The notes beneath the pieces are model-generated. The model saw only the letters and a list, made by a program, of their open reading frames with translations, searched no databases and was not told the origin of the DNA. Below are positions 1-6,040 of a stretch of DNA of 8,007 bases, piece by piece. This DNA comes from an uncultured Myxococcales bacterium. Its GTDB lineage: Bacteria > Myxococcota_A > Polyangia > Polyangiales > Polyangiaceae. Location: positions 1 to 8,007 of the forward strand of contig CALKVG010000757.1 of NCBI GenBank assembly GCA_937998045.1. The letters are read 5' to 3'. The position numbers were made by a program, and so were the translations under genes. Numbering within the stretch: the first letter of the stretch is position 1; every line of letters starts with the position of its first letter.

Positions 1-699
1 GACGCGCACACCGGAGAGCCGATGCTGTTCGCGACCGACCGCGGCTGGCAGGTCGTGCTCACGAGGGCGACGCTGCACATCGGCGCGATGTACCTCGATC
101 AGAGCACGCCCGTCTCCGGGTCGCAGGGGACCAACTGCATCTTGCCGGGCACGTACGTCGCGCAGGTCACGTCGGGACGCGACGTGGATCTCCTGTCGCC
201 CGACCTGCAGCCATTCCCGACCGAGGGAGAGGGAACGACGATCCCACCGGCGCTCGTCGGCCAACTTTGGCTCACGGGCGGCGACATCAACGCGACGGAT
301 GACCTCACGCCGATCCTCGTCATCGAGGGGACAGCGTCGCAAGGAGCAACGACGATTCCCTTCAGCGGCAAGATCACGATCGGTTCGAACCGCGCGGCGA
401 CCGGCACCGAGCTCGCGGGGGCGTCGCCCATCTGCAAGGAGCGCATCGTGTCGCCCATCCCGACCGACCTCGTCGTGGGCTCTGCGGGCGGCCTGCTCTT
501 GCGAATCGACCCGCGTCTTCTCTTCGTGAACGTCGACTTCAGCCAGCTCGCGAAGTTCTCGAGCACGTACGGATTCAGCGACGACCCGAGCTCGCCCCAG
601 TACACGCAGCCGAGCCGGAATCTCTACAACAACCTGCACGCCGCGGGCGTCCCGCAGCAGCCGTCGCTCTACACGTTCTCGTGGTCCCCCGACCTTTAA
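1..699 (+). CDS. 3' part of an unrecognised, probably secreted protein (5' end outside window)
   Basis: The frame is open from the first base of the window (residues D-A-H-T-G-E-P precede the first ATG at 22), so that ATG is probably internal and the real start lies upstream. 232 residues are visible, ending in TAA at 697-699. I do not recognise the family. The sequence looks like a beta-rich extracellular domain, with alternating hydrophobic stretches, many Gly/Thr/Ser/Pro and few charged clusters. A block near the start, GWQVVLTRATLHIG, followed about 30 residues later by YVAQV...DVDLLSPD, resembles the block at residues 101-140 of the next gene. Two cysteines (in TNCIL and PICKE) could form a disulfide. 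It lies 23 nt upstream of a lipoprotein gene on the same strand, so the two are probably co-transcribed. That it is exported is an inference from composition and from its neighbour, because the N-terminus is not visible. Confidence 0.75.
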   Translation, partial: DAHTGEPMLFATDRGWQVVLTRATLHIGAMYLDQSTPVSGSQGTNCILPGTYVAQVTSGRDVDLLSPDLQPFPTEGEGTTIPPALVGQLWLTGGDINATDDLTPILVIEGTASQGATTIPFSGKITIGSNRAATGTELAGASPICKERIVSPIPTDLVVGSAGGLLLRIDPRLLFVNVDFSQLAKFSSTYGFSDDPSSPQYTQPSRNLYNNLHAAGVPQQPSLYTFSWSPDL

Positions 700-710
700 G
701 GGCCTTGCCG

Positions 711-715
711 AGGAG
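711..715 (+). promoter_or_regulatory. Shine-Dalgarno site fixing the start at 723
   Basis: AGGAG lies 7 nt before ATG 723. An in-frame GTG at 681 would lengthen the protein by 14 residues, but it overlaps the upstream gene and would put a non-signal Arg/Pro stretch in front of an otherwise perfect lipoprotein signal peptide. The site therefore supports 723 as the start. Confidence 0.75.
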
Positions 716-722
716 TAGTCTC

Positions 723-2057
723 ATGAAAAGCCGAGTGTGTTTCGCGAGCGCGCTCGTCGCGTCCGCGTTGGGCGGGCTTGCGGCCTGCTCGAGCAGCAGC
801 AACAACAATCCGACCCCGCCCAAGGATGCGGGCGGTCAGCAGGAGACGTCGACGACCGACGGAGGCATGTCGTGTACCGGATCGGGCTCGGCCCTGGCCG
901 CGTTCACGCCACCGGCGGACCCCGGCGGCGGCGGCATTCTCTTCGCCGCATCCGGAGAGGTACTGGCGCTCACGGGCTACCCGTTCCCGCCGGTCAACAC
1001 GGGGGATCCCGCGTTCGTCGATGGGTGGGACGTCCACTTCACGCGCCTGCTCGTTACGTTGGACGACGTCACGCTCTCGACCAACCCCGACATGTCGCCG
1101 GGCGACCAGTCGCAAACGGGACCGACCGTCGCGCGGGTCAAGGGCCCGTGGGCCGTCGACCTGGCGCACAGCGATCCGAGTTACTTGCCGGGCAAGGGCG
1201 GCCCTGGAGAAGAGGCCGCGCCCATCGCCGCGCTCAAATCACAGAATCTAGTGAGCGGTAACCCCGGATTCGCGACCGACGGCACGCGGTACGCCTTCGG
1301 TTTCGACGTGATCCCCGCGACCGGCTGCACGAGCGACGGGCGCCGGACGATGAACGTCAACCTGGATACGGCGGGCCTCGCCGACTACTCGGACATGATC
1401 CAGAACGGATGCGGCGTCCTCTACGTCGGGACGGCGACGTTCAAGGGCGGCACTGTGGCTGGATACACGAGCTGCAACATGGACGACGCGGGCATCTACG
1501 CCACCTGGCCGCAGACGGTGAACTTCCGCCTCTGCTTCAAGTCGCCGACGACGTACGTCAATTGCCAGAACCCCGACAACGACCCGGCGATGCCGTTCCC
1601 GAACGAGGAGCATCAGCGCGGAATCGCCTTCAAGGGCAGCGGCTCGGTCATCGCGCAGATCACCATGCACACCGATCACCCGTTCTGGGACAGCGTGCTC
1701 CACGACTCGCCCGCGCACTTCGATCAGTTCGCGGCGCGTGTAGCTGGACAGAACGACGGCGGAACGCCGACCGTCACGGTGGAGATGACCAAGGGCGTCG
1801 ACTACACGGCGTACACGGACGCGCTCGGGCACAAGCTGAACTGGCGCTACTGCCTGGCGCCGCCCACGGACGTTCATTCGCAATTCAACGGACAGATGGC
1901 GTTCGATCCGCAGAGCGTGCCGCACTGCACGGGGAACAACCCGGCGACGGGCCTCTGCGACTACTACGACTATACGACGTACAACCAGAGCACGCAGGGA
2001 CACCTGAACAGCGACGGCCTTTGCTTCGTGAAGCGCAATTACCTTTCGCCCCCGTGA
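723..2057 (+). CDS. Cys-rich secreted lipoprotein of unknown function
   Basis: 444 residues. Residues 1-22 form a lipoprotein signal peptide: positive n-region MKSR, an Ala/Leu core, and lipobox L19-A-A-C22. An Ser/Asn/Pro-rich tether follows to about residue 60. The mature part is beta-rich. It contains a GWDVHFTR block at 101-108 matching the upstream gene, about ten further cysteines spread along the chain (probable disulfides), and a His/Asp-rich segment with H316, H319, H327 and H332 around 'HTDHPFW...HDSPAHFD', which could bind a metal. The C-terminus is aromatic and Cys-containing (CDYYDY, GLCF). I do not recognise the family. The overall order (GW-V--TR, then VA-V, then VDL) is loosely like DUF4382 or MbnP-type secreted beta-sandwich proteins, but that is only an impression. 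The gene is second in a probable operon with the truncated gene upstream, and a GC hairpin follows its stop. Confidence 0.85.
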   Translation: MKSRVCFASALVASALGGLAACSSSSNNNPTPPKDAGGQQETSTTDGGMSCTGSGSALAAFTPPADPGGGGILFAASGEVLALTGYPFPPVNTGDPAFVDGWDVHFTRLLVTLDDVTLSTNPDMSPGDQSQTGPTVARVKGPWAVDLAHSDPSYLPGKGGPGEEAAPIAALKSQNLVSGNPGFATDGTRYAFGFDVIPATGCTSDGRRTMNVNLDTAGLADYSDMIQNGCGVLYVGTATFKGGTVAGYTSCNMDDAGIYATWPQTVNFRLCFKSPTTYVNCQNPDNDPAMPFPNEEHQRGIAFKGSGSVIAQITMHTDHPFWDSVLHDSPAHFDQFAARVAGQNDGGTPTVTVEMTKGVDYTAYTDALGHKLNWRYCLAPPTDVHSQFNGQMAFDPQSVPHCTGNNPATGLCDYYDYTTYNQSTQGHLNSDGLCFVKRNYLSPP

Positions 2058-2288
2058 TGGGACCTCGTGCCCGAATGTGCTCACCGCGCCCGGCGGCACG
2101 GTCTTCCGACGCCGGGCGCGCCGCGGTCGTTCGAGGGTGTCGGATCGCCGGTACGCGACCGAACGCGACGCGGACGCGTCCAGTCATGACACGATCGAAG
2201 AATCTAGGCCGAAAGTGGCGCTGTTTTGCGACGGACCCGCTCGAACCTTCCCCGAACCGTACGGCGCGCTCCTTGCTGGTTTGTGTGC
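2058..2288. other. Intergenic region with hairpin and clustered small palindromes
   Basis: 231 nt separate the lipoprotein stop from the preferred start of the PstS-like gene. Apart from the hairpin at 2085-2120, it holds three near-adjacent perfect palindromes: GGACGCGTCC (2172-2181), GTCATGAC (2183-2190) and CGATCG (2192-2197). These could be an operator for the PstS-like gene. I see no convincing -35/-10 pair and no good Shine-Dalgarno site before 2289. Confidence 0.4.
2085..2120 (+). terminator. 11-bp GC inverted repeat, terminator-like
   Basis: CGCGCCCGGCG (2085-2095) and CGCCGGGCGCG (2110-2120) are perfect reverse complements around a 14-nt loop, starting 28 nt after the lipoprotein stop. 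No T-run follows, so this is not a textbook intrinsic terminator. Such T-less hairpins are common after genes in high-GC bacteria, and it could instead protect the mRNA 3' end. Confidence 0.55.
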
Positions 2289-3230
2289 GTGGCACGGAAG
2301 TTCGCCCAGGTCGTAACTCGGTTGGTGCTGCCGCAAGTCCTCGCGCTGAGCGCCTGCGACAAGGGCCCGCCGCGAACGGACGCCCCACCCGCGGCATCCG
2401 CGGGGACCAAAGCGGTCTCCGTGGCCGACTCGGGCCCCCCGGAGGCTCGCGTCGTCTCCGCCACCGGCTCCAGGTCCGTGTATCAGCTGGTCGAGGCCGC
2501 GAAGGGCGGCTTCGAAGCCAGGCACCCTGGCGTCTCGATCCAGCTCGTCGCAGGCGGATCGAAGAAGGGCCTGGCCGACGTGACCTCGGGCGCCGCGCTC
2601 GTGGGCGACACGGATCTCTTCGCCCCGGATGACGTGAAGGGCAAGCTGGTCGATCACAAGATAGCCGTAGTGGGCTTTGCTGCAGTCGCCAACAAGGGCC
2701 GGTACAACGAGCGCGTCACCGCGTTGAGTTTGCAGGACCTCGCGGGAGTCTTCTCGGGAAGGATCACGGACTGGAAGGCGCTGGGGGGGACGGCCCAGAA
2801 GATCGTCGTCATCAACCGCGACCCTGGTTCGGGGGCCCGGACGGTGTTCGGGAACGTCGTCCTCGGGGGCGACGGCTTCGCGGACGCCGCCGATTTCGAG
2901 GCCGACGCGGCGAAGCTGATCGGCCGGCTCCGCGCGACGCCGGGCGCCATCACGTACATGGCGCTGTCGTTCGATGCGCACGACCTCCTCACGCTGGGTC
3001 TGAAAACTCCGTCGGGGGTCGTCTCGCCGAGCTCGGCGAACATCGTATCGGGCGCCTATCCGATCTGGTCCTACGAGCACATGTACACGAACGGCCAACC
3101 GGGAGGTCCGGTCGCCGCGCTCGTCGATTACATGGTCTCCGACGACTTCCAGCTCGGTGTCCTCCCCAAGCTCGGCGGATTCATTTCGATTTCGCAGATG
3201 CGAGTGTCCCGCAGCGCCGACGGAAAGTAA
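2289..3230 (+). CDS. PstS-like phosphate/anion-binding lipoprotein
   Basis: 313 residues from the GTG at 2289. It is a periplasmic-binding-protein (PBP-like, type 2) domain of the PstS family, which binds phosphate or a similar oxyanion outside the cytoplasmic membrane for an ABC importer or for sensing. Supporting segments in family order are ATGS near 58-61 followed by a helix ending in HPGV, AGGSKKG at 88-94 (replacing the usual GGGSGTG), the DLAGVFSGRITDWKALGG segment at 150-167, RDPGSGAR at 177-184 (the anion-binding loop, normally R-x-x-S-G-T-R), TPGAITYMAL at 218-226, and YPIW...MYTNG near 257-269. Lipobox L20-S-A-C23 follows a hydrophobic core. In-frame starts further upstream (TTG 2226, GTG 2283) are possible, but 2289 gives the cleanest signal peptide; no strong ribosome binding site decides it. 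No pstC, pstA, pstB or phoU is adjacent, and two ligand loops are altered, so the ligand may not be phosphate. Confidence 0.85.
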   Translation: MARKFAQVVTRLVLPQVLALSACDKGPPRTDAPPAASAGTKAVSVADSGPPEARVVSATGSRSVYQLVEAAKGGFEARHPGVSIQLVAGGSKKGLADVTSGAALVGDTDLFAPDDVKGKLVDHKIAVVGFAAVANKGRYNERVTALSLQDLAGVFSGRITDWKALGGTAQKIVVINRDPGSGARTVFGNVVLGGDGFADAADFEADAAKLIGRLRATPGAITYMALSFDAHDLLTLGLKTPSGVVSPSSANIVSGAYPIWSYEHMYTNGQPGGPVAALVDYMVSDDFQLGVLPKLGGFISISQMRVSRSADGK

Positions 3231-3251
3231 GGGCGGCCGAGCGCTCCGCCC
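3231..3251 (+). terminator. Short hairpin directly after the PstS-like gene
   Basis: GGGCGG (3231-3236) pairs with CCGCCC (3246-3251) across a 9-nt loop, beginning at the base after the TAA stop. There is no T-run. It is a weak terminator candidate placed between convergent genes. Confidence 0.35.
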
Positions 3252-3290
3252 GCATTCGCGATGCCGTGCGTCGCGGGAAGCGCGGGTGGA

Positions 3291-3307
3291 ACGGCCGACC
3301 TGGCCGT
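3291..3307 (-). terminator. Short hairpin just after the DUF4142 gene
   Basis: ACGGCC (3291-3296) and GGCCGT (3302-3307) form a perfect 6-bp stem with a 5-nt loop, 4 nt beyond the TAG stop of the minus-strand gene. It is followed on that strand by only a short TTCC, so it is a modest candidate. With the hairpin at 3231-3251, each convergent gene has its own. Confidence 0.4.
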
Positions 3308-3311
3308 CCCT

Positions 3312-3917
3312 CTACGGAGAACCGCCGTCGCCCAGCTTTGCCTGGAGGGCCGTCCACGCTTGCAAGTGAGCCTGGACGACGGGGAGCATGTTCTGCAAGA
3401 AAGCTTTCAAATCGGGGTTGGTCGCGTCGGGGATCAATTGCGTCTGGAACAGTTGCATGGCCCCCTGATGCGCCTGCACGTTCGCATCGACGTACGCGAG
3501 GTCGAACGAAGATCCGGTAAGCCCCTGGAGCATCGCCATCGTTTGCTGCCCACCCGAGGCGAGCATCTGCTCGATCGCGCTCGTCGCGGGAGGAAGGTCG
3601 TCTTTCTGCGACACCGAGGTGAGCTGCGCATTCAGCTGTCCGTGCATCGTCGCCATCATCATGGCGATGTTCTGGACGTCGGCGTTCTGGGTAATCGATT
3701 CCGCCAACCGAGCCTGCGCGATCTCGCCCGAATTGGCGGTGTTGACGATTCCGACAATTTGATCGTCGGTGAGGCCGGCGCCGCCGCTCGCCCCACCGCT
3801 GCTGCTTCCTAGGCCGTCGTTGCCGCTGCTGCCGCTGCACCCCGCGGTCCCCAAGAGCAGCACGAAGGCACACGTGACGAGCGAACCTCGTGACCGCGAG
3901 GTTGACCGTGTTTCCAT
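3312..3917 (-). CDS. DUF4142 (ferritin-like) lipoprotein
   Basis: 201 residues. After a lipoprotein signal peptide (core AFVLLLGTAG, lipidated C27) comes an Ser/Gly tether (28-48) and then an all-helical DUF4142 domain at about 49-195. Family features visible are the first helix with 'IVNTANSGEIAQARLAES', an M-x-T-M-H-G segment with H92 where the family usually has a conserved His, SSFDLAYVDANVQAH at 136-150 matching the family's FD-x-x-Y...H motif, and LP-x-x-x-x-H-L at 178-185. DUF4142 proteins are predicted periplasmic or outer-membrane ferritin-like four-helix bundles, often linked to envelope stress; their biochemical role is not established. An ATG 15 nt further upstream is also in frame, but the start at 3917 is chosen because GGAGG sits a few bases before it. 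The gene is divergent from the sigma factor at 4184, with ECF-like promoter boxes between them. Confidence 0.9.
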   Translation of the reverse strand: METRSTSRSRGSLVTCAFVLLLGTAGCSGSSGNDGLGSSSGGASGGAGLTDDQIVGIVNTANSGEIAQARLAESITQNADVQNIAMMMATMHGQLNAQLTSVSQKDDLPPATSAIEQMLASGGQQTMAMLQGLTGSSFDLAYVDANVQAHQGAMQLFQTQLIPDATNPDLKAFLQNMLPVVQAHLQAWTALQAKLGDGGSP

Positions 3918-3982
3918 ATTTTCCTCCAGCATAGATTACGCCGCCCCGACCGTCGGGGTGCGCCAAGGTTTCTTGCCGAATG

Positions 3983-4009
3983 CGTACGGACCCGCGCGAG
4001 ACCGGTTAC
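3983..4009 (-). promoter_or_regulatory. Candidate ECF-type promoter for the DUF4142 gene
   Basis: Read on the minus strand: GTAACC (4009-4004), a 15-nt spacer, then CGTACG (3988-3983). The -10 lies about 65 nt before the start codon at 3917. GTAACC is, from memory, the -35 reported for the Caulobacter SigF regulon, whose sigma factor is controlled by NrsF; the adjacent sigma gene is paired with an NrsF-type protein. The assignment rests on one site and is an inference. Confidence 0.45.
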
Positions 4010-4022
4010 AACAAACTTTTTT

Positions 4023-4053
4023 TGAACCGAGGCCACAAGAAACAAACGTGGTC
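4023..4053 (+). promoter_or_regulatory. Possible ECF-type promoter reading toward the sigma factor
   Basis: TGAACC (4023-4028) resembles a typical ECF -35. A CGTGGTC (4047-4053) follows after 18 nt, a longer spacer than usual. The site is about 130 nt before the start codon. If real, the sigma factor would probably activate its own gene. Confidence 0.3.
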
Positions 4054-4075
4054 AGCGCGGCGAGGACGTGACTCG

Positions 4076-4117
4076 ATCGGTCACTTGAACATCGGCGCCG
4101 CGGACGCAATCGGTCAC
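4076..4117 (+). repeat. 9-bp direct repeat ATCGGTCAC, 33 bp apart
   Basis: ATCGGTCAC occurs at 4076-4084 and 4109-4117, about three helical turns apart, between the candidate promoters and the sigma factor start. This spacing would put two bound proteins on the same DNA face. It could be an operator or chance. Confidence 0.4.
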
Positions 4118-4183
4118 CTCTCGTGCATGTAGCGACTTCACTCGTCATCCCGATTTCATCTGCTAAAAGTCTTCGGGGTCCCA

Positions 4184-4762
4184 ATGACCATGGAGGAGTG
4201 GACGAGCGTCGCAGATGCCGCGATGAGCCGGTACGCCCGTGGAAACGACTCGGCGTTCTCCGAGCTTTACGATGCGCTGGCGCCGCGACTCTTCACGTTC
4301 GCCCTGCGGCGACTTCGCGACGACGCGCGCGCCGAGGACCTCGTTCAGCAGACGTTTCTGAAGATGCATGCCGCACGTCGGCACTTCATTCCGGGGGCCG
4401 CGGTCATGCCGTGGTCCTTCTCCATCGCGCGTCATCTCCTCATCGATCGGATGCGCGCCGAGCAGCGAGAGCGCATGGTGGGTCGCGACGACGCACGCGA
4501 GGCCGCGGAGCTTCCGTGCATGCGGGACTTGCCCGATCACGCCGCGAACGTTCGTGGCCTCACGCGGCGGCTCGAGCAAGAGCTGGCCGAGCTGCCCGAA
4601 GCGCACCGCGCTGCCTTCGAGCTCGTGCAGCTTGACGGGCTGTCCATGGCGGAGGCGGCCGAAGTGCTCGGCACCACCGCGCTCACGGTAAAGGCACGTG
4701 CTCATCGCGCATACCAGGCGCTGCGAAAGCGGCTGGGGGCAGAAGTCCTGGAGGCGCTCTGA
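4184..4762 (+). CDS. ECF (extracytoplasmic function) RNA polymerase sigma factor
   Basis: 192 residues, the usual ECF length. Sigma region 2 spans about 24-92: FSELYDALAPRLFTFALRRL, then the core-binding/-10 segment with EDLVQQTFLKMH at 51-62, and W77 with IARHLLIDRMR at 81-91. Region 4 spans about 127-184: ELAELPEAHRAAFELV, then a helix-turn-helix MAEAAEVLGTTALTVKARAHRAYQALR at 155-181 for -35 recognition. It has no extra C-terminal domain. The VK-x-R-x-HRAY-x-ALR ending and the adjacent NrsF-type membrane protein fit the ECF16/SigF-like group. The stop TGA shares its A with the ATG of the next gene, implying translational coupling of sigma and anti-sigma. ATG 4190 is an alternative start; neither has a strong ribosome binding site. 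It is probably held at the membrane by the next protein and released on an envelope signal. Confidence 0.93.
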   Translation: MTMEEWTSVADAAMSRYARGNDSAFSELYDALAPRLFTFALRRLRDDARAEDLVQQTFLKMHAARRHFIPGAAVMPWSFSIARHLLIDRMRAEQRERMVGRDDAREAAELPCMRDLPDHAANVRGLTRRLEQELAELPEAHRAAFELVQLDGLSMAEAAEVLGTTALTVKARAHRAYQALRKRLGAEVLEAL

Positions 4763-5451
4763 TGCGGGCGGTCTCCCCCTCAGCCGATCTGAAGGCGCGA
4801 GTCCTCGCGGCGGCGAGTCGGACTCCGTCGCCGACGTACGACAGGACGCGACGGTCGGCGCAAGCCGTGCTGATCGCCGGGGCCGCCGTCCCCGCGGCGT
4901 TGTTCGTGGCGACCGGCGGGCTCGATCACGGCGAGGGGCGGCCCCGGGGCGTCTTCGCGGCGTCGATGTCCGTCTGGATCGTCGCGGCCGTCGTCGCCCT
5001 GTGGGCGGCCGTCGGCCGAGGCCGCGCGCCCATGGGCCGCGCGACCCCGTGGCTCGTCGGCGTCGCCGCGGGGACGCCGTCGCTCATCCTTCTCGCGATG
5101 GGCGCTCTCTCCGCCGCCCTGCCAACCCGCGACGCCCTCCTCCTCGGGTCGGTCCATCGTCTCGCCGCCAGCTGCATGTCGATGACCTTCGCAGCCGCCC
5201 TGCTCCCGCTCCTCGCGATGCTCTTCGTGAGGCGTGGAAGCGACCCCGTGCATCCCGCAACCCATGGCGCGGCTCTCGGCGCGGCGTTCGGCGCCTTTGC
5301 CGGGGTCATGGTCTGCCTCTGGTGCCCCGACGTCTCGCTTCGTCACATCGCGCTCGGCCACGTCGCGCCCCTGGTGCTCACCTCGCTCGCCGGCGCAGCT
5401 GCGGGCGCGCGCCTGTTGCCGATGGCGCCGCCCCGTCGCGGTTCGACGTAG
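4762..5451 (+). CDS. NrsF/DUF1109-family membrane anti-sigma factor
   Basis: 229 residues with six predicted transmembrane helices (about 34-54, 64-85, 95-120, 138-156, 169-188 and 196-219) behind a short cytoplasmic N-terminus that would hold the sigma factor. Order and spacing match the NrsF (DUF1109) family: Cys138 at the start of TM4, then a G-x-x-x-G-rich TM5 ending in C185-L-W-C188-P-D, then a last helix with LAGAAAGARLL. In NrsF of Caulobacter, conserved cysteines are needed to sense chromium/cadmium or oxidative stress; C138 and C188 sit in the equivalent places, and C185 is extra. The gene begins inside the sigma factor stop codon (TGATG), so the two are co-translated. Its stop is only 4 nt from the end of the convergent gene at 5456. 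Confidence 0.87.
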   Translation: MRAVSPSADLKARVLAAASRTPSPTYDRTRRSAQAVLIAGAAVPAALFVATGGLDHGEGRPRGVFAASMSVWIVAAVVALWAAVGRGRAPMGRATPWLVGVAAGTPSLILLAMGALSAALPTRDALLLGSVHRLAASCMSMTFAAALLPLLAMLFVRRGSDPVHPATHGAALGAAFGAFAGVMVCLWCPDVSLRHIALGHVAPLVLTSLAGAAAGARLLPMAPPRRGST

Positions 5452-5455
5452 GAGG

Positions 5456-6040
5456 TCAGTTGGGCGAAGCGCCCTTGTCGATCCAGGCCTTCACGGCGTC
5501 GAGGGCCGCCGGACAAACCGAGCCGGGAGCGGTCAGCGGCATGCCGGCACCGTATTGCTTGTCGGCCGCGGTGGTGAGCATGAGCTTGATGTAGAAAAAG
5601 CTCGCCGAGGCATCTCCGGGAACCACCCTGAGCACGTGCGCGCTGCCCGACAGGTTGGTCGAGGGGTATCCGCCGCCGTCTCCAAGCAGCTGCTCGTAAA
5701 CGGCCGCCGCGTCGACCGAGAAGTCGAGCAGGTTGCCGGTGCCCTTGGGGCCCGCCCCGCTCGCGGAGTGGCAGTTGTACTGCGTCGTGCTGCCGCAGGT
5801 CGCGTTGGGCACGAGCATCTGCGCGTAGATGCTGCCGAAGCTCGCGTCCATGTCCGGCGGGCAGACGACATAGTTGCCGGCGTCGGCGGCGAGGCCCCCC
5901 TCGAACCCGGGCGCCGCAGGCGATCCCGTGTCGCACCCGCAAGCGCCGATCACGCACGCGGCGGCGAGCACGGCCCGTCCGTGGTCGCGAGCCCCGCGCA
6001 GGAGCGGGACGCGCGCCATTCTGCTCGCTAGAGGTTTCAT
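5456..6040 (-). CDS. Cytochrome-c-like lipoprotein with expanded C-x7-CH motif
   Basis: 194 residues. A long Arg-containing n-region and the hydrophobic stretch AVLAAACVIGAC end in lipobox I31-G-A-C34. The mature part resembles the small cytochrome-c-like domain often found in myxobacteria and planctomycetes (PSCyt1-like). It has 'IYAQMLVPNATC' leading into a Cys/CysHis motif, then LLDFS, VVPGDASASFFYIKL at 139-153, GAGMPLTAPGS at 164-174, and a final helix AVKAWIDKGA. The heme motif is atypical: C82 and C90-H91 are separated by seven residues instead of two. M167 is in the usual sixth-ligand position. Two further cysteines, C60 and C176, could pair. Covalent heme attachment is therefore uncertain, and a structural fold without heme is possible. 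The ATG overlaps the upstream gene's TGA (ATGA), so the two are translationally coupled. An in-frame ATG at 6019 is a less likely start. Confidence 0.75.
   Translation of the reverse strand: MKPLASRMARVPLLRGARDHGRAVLAAACVIGACGCDTGSPAAPGFEGGLAADAGNYVVCPPDMDASFGSIYAQMLVPNATCGSTTQYNCHSASGAGPKGTGNLLDFSVDAAAVYEQLLGDGGGYPSTNLSGSAHVLRVVPGDASASFFYIKLMLTTAADKQYGAGMPLTAPGSVCPAALDAVKAWIDKGASPN

Larger units (their letters stand above)
3918..4183. promoter_or_regulatory. Divergent control region between the DUF4142 gene and the sigma factor gene
   Basis: 266 nt without a gene. It holds two outward-facing ECF-like -35 boxes (4004-4028) separated by an A/T-rich stretch containing seven T's, a likely minus-strand -10 at 3983-3988, a 9-bp direct repeat (4076-4084 and 4109-4117), and the GGAGG site for the DUF4142 gene at about 3921-3927. 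The sigma factor start at 4184 has only a weak GGGG upstream. Confidence 0.5.

Noticed and set aside
1248..2099. Long minus-strand open frame opposite the lipoprotein gene
   Set aside because: Its product is Arg/Val/His-rich without domains and lies wholly over a gene with signal peptide and ribosome binding site; it is a high-GC shadow frame.
2183..2197. Pho box upstream of the PstS-like gene
   Set aside because: Only a single GTCAT-like half is present, with no second CTGTCA copy at the right spacing.
1409..2632. 407-codon plus-strand frame bridging the lipoprotein and PstS-like genes
   Set aside because: It is the second frame of both recognised genes, Arg-rich and without motifs.
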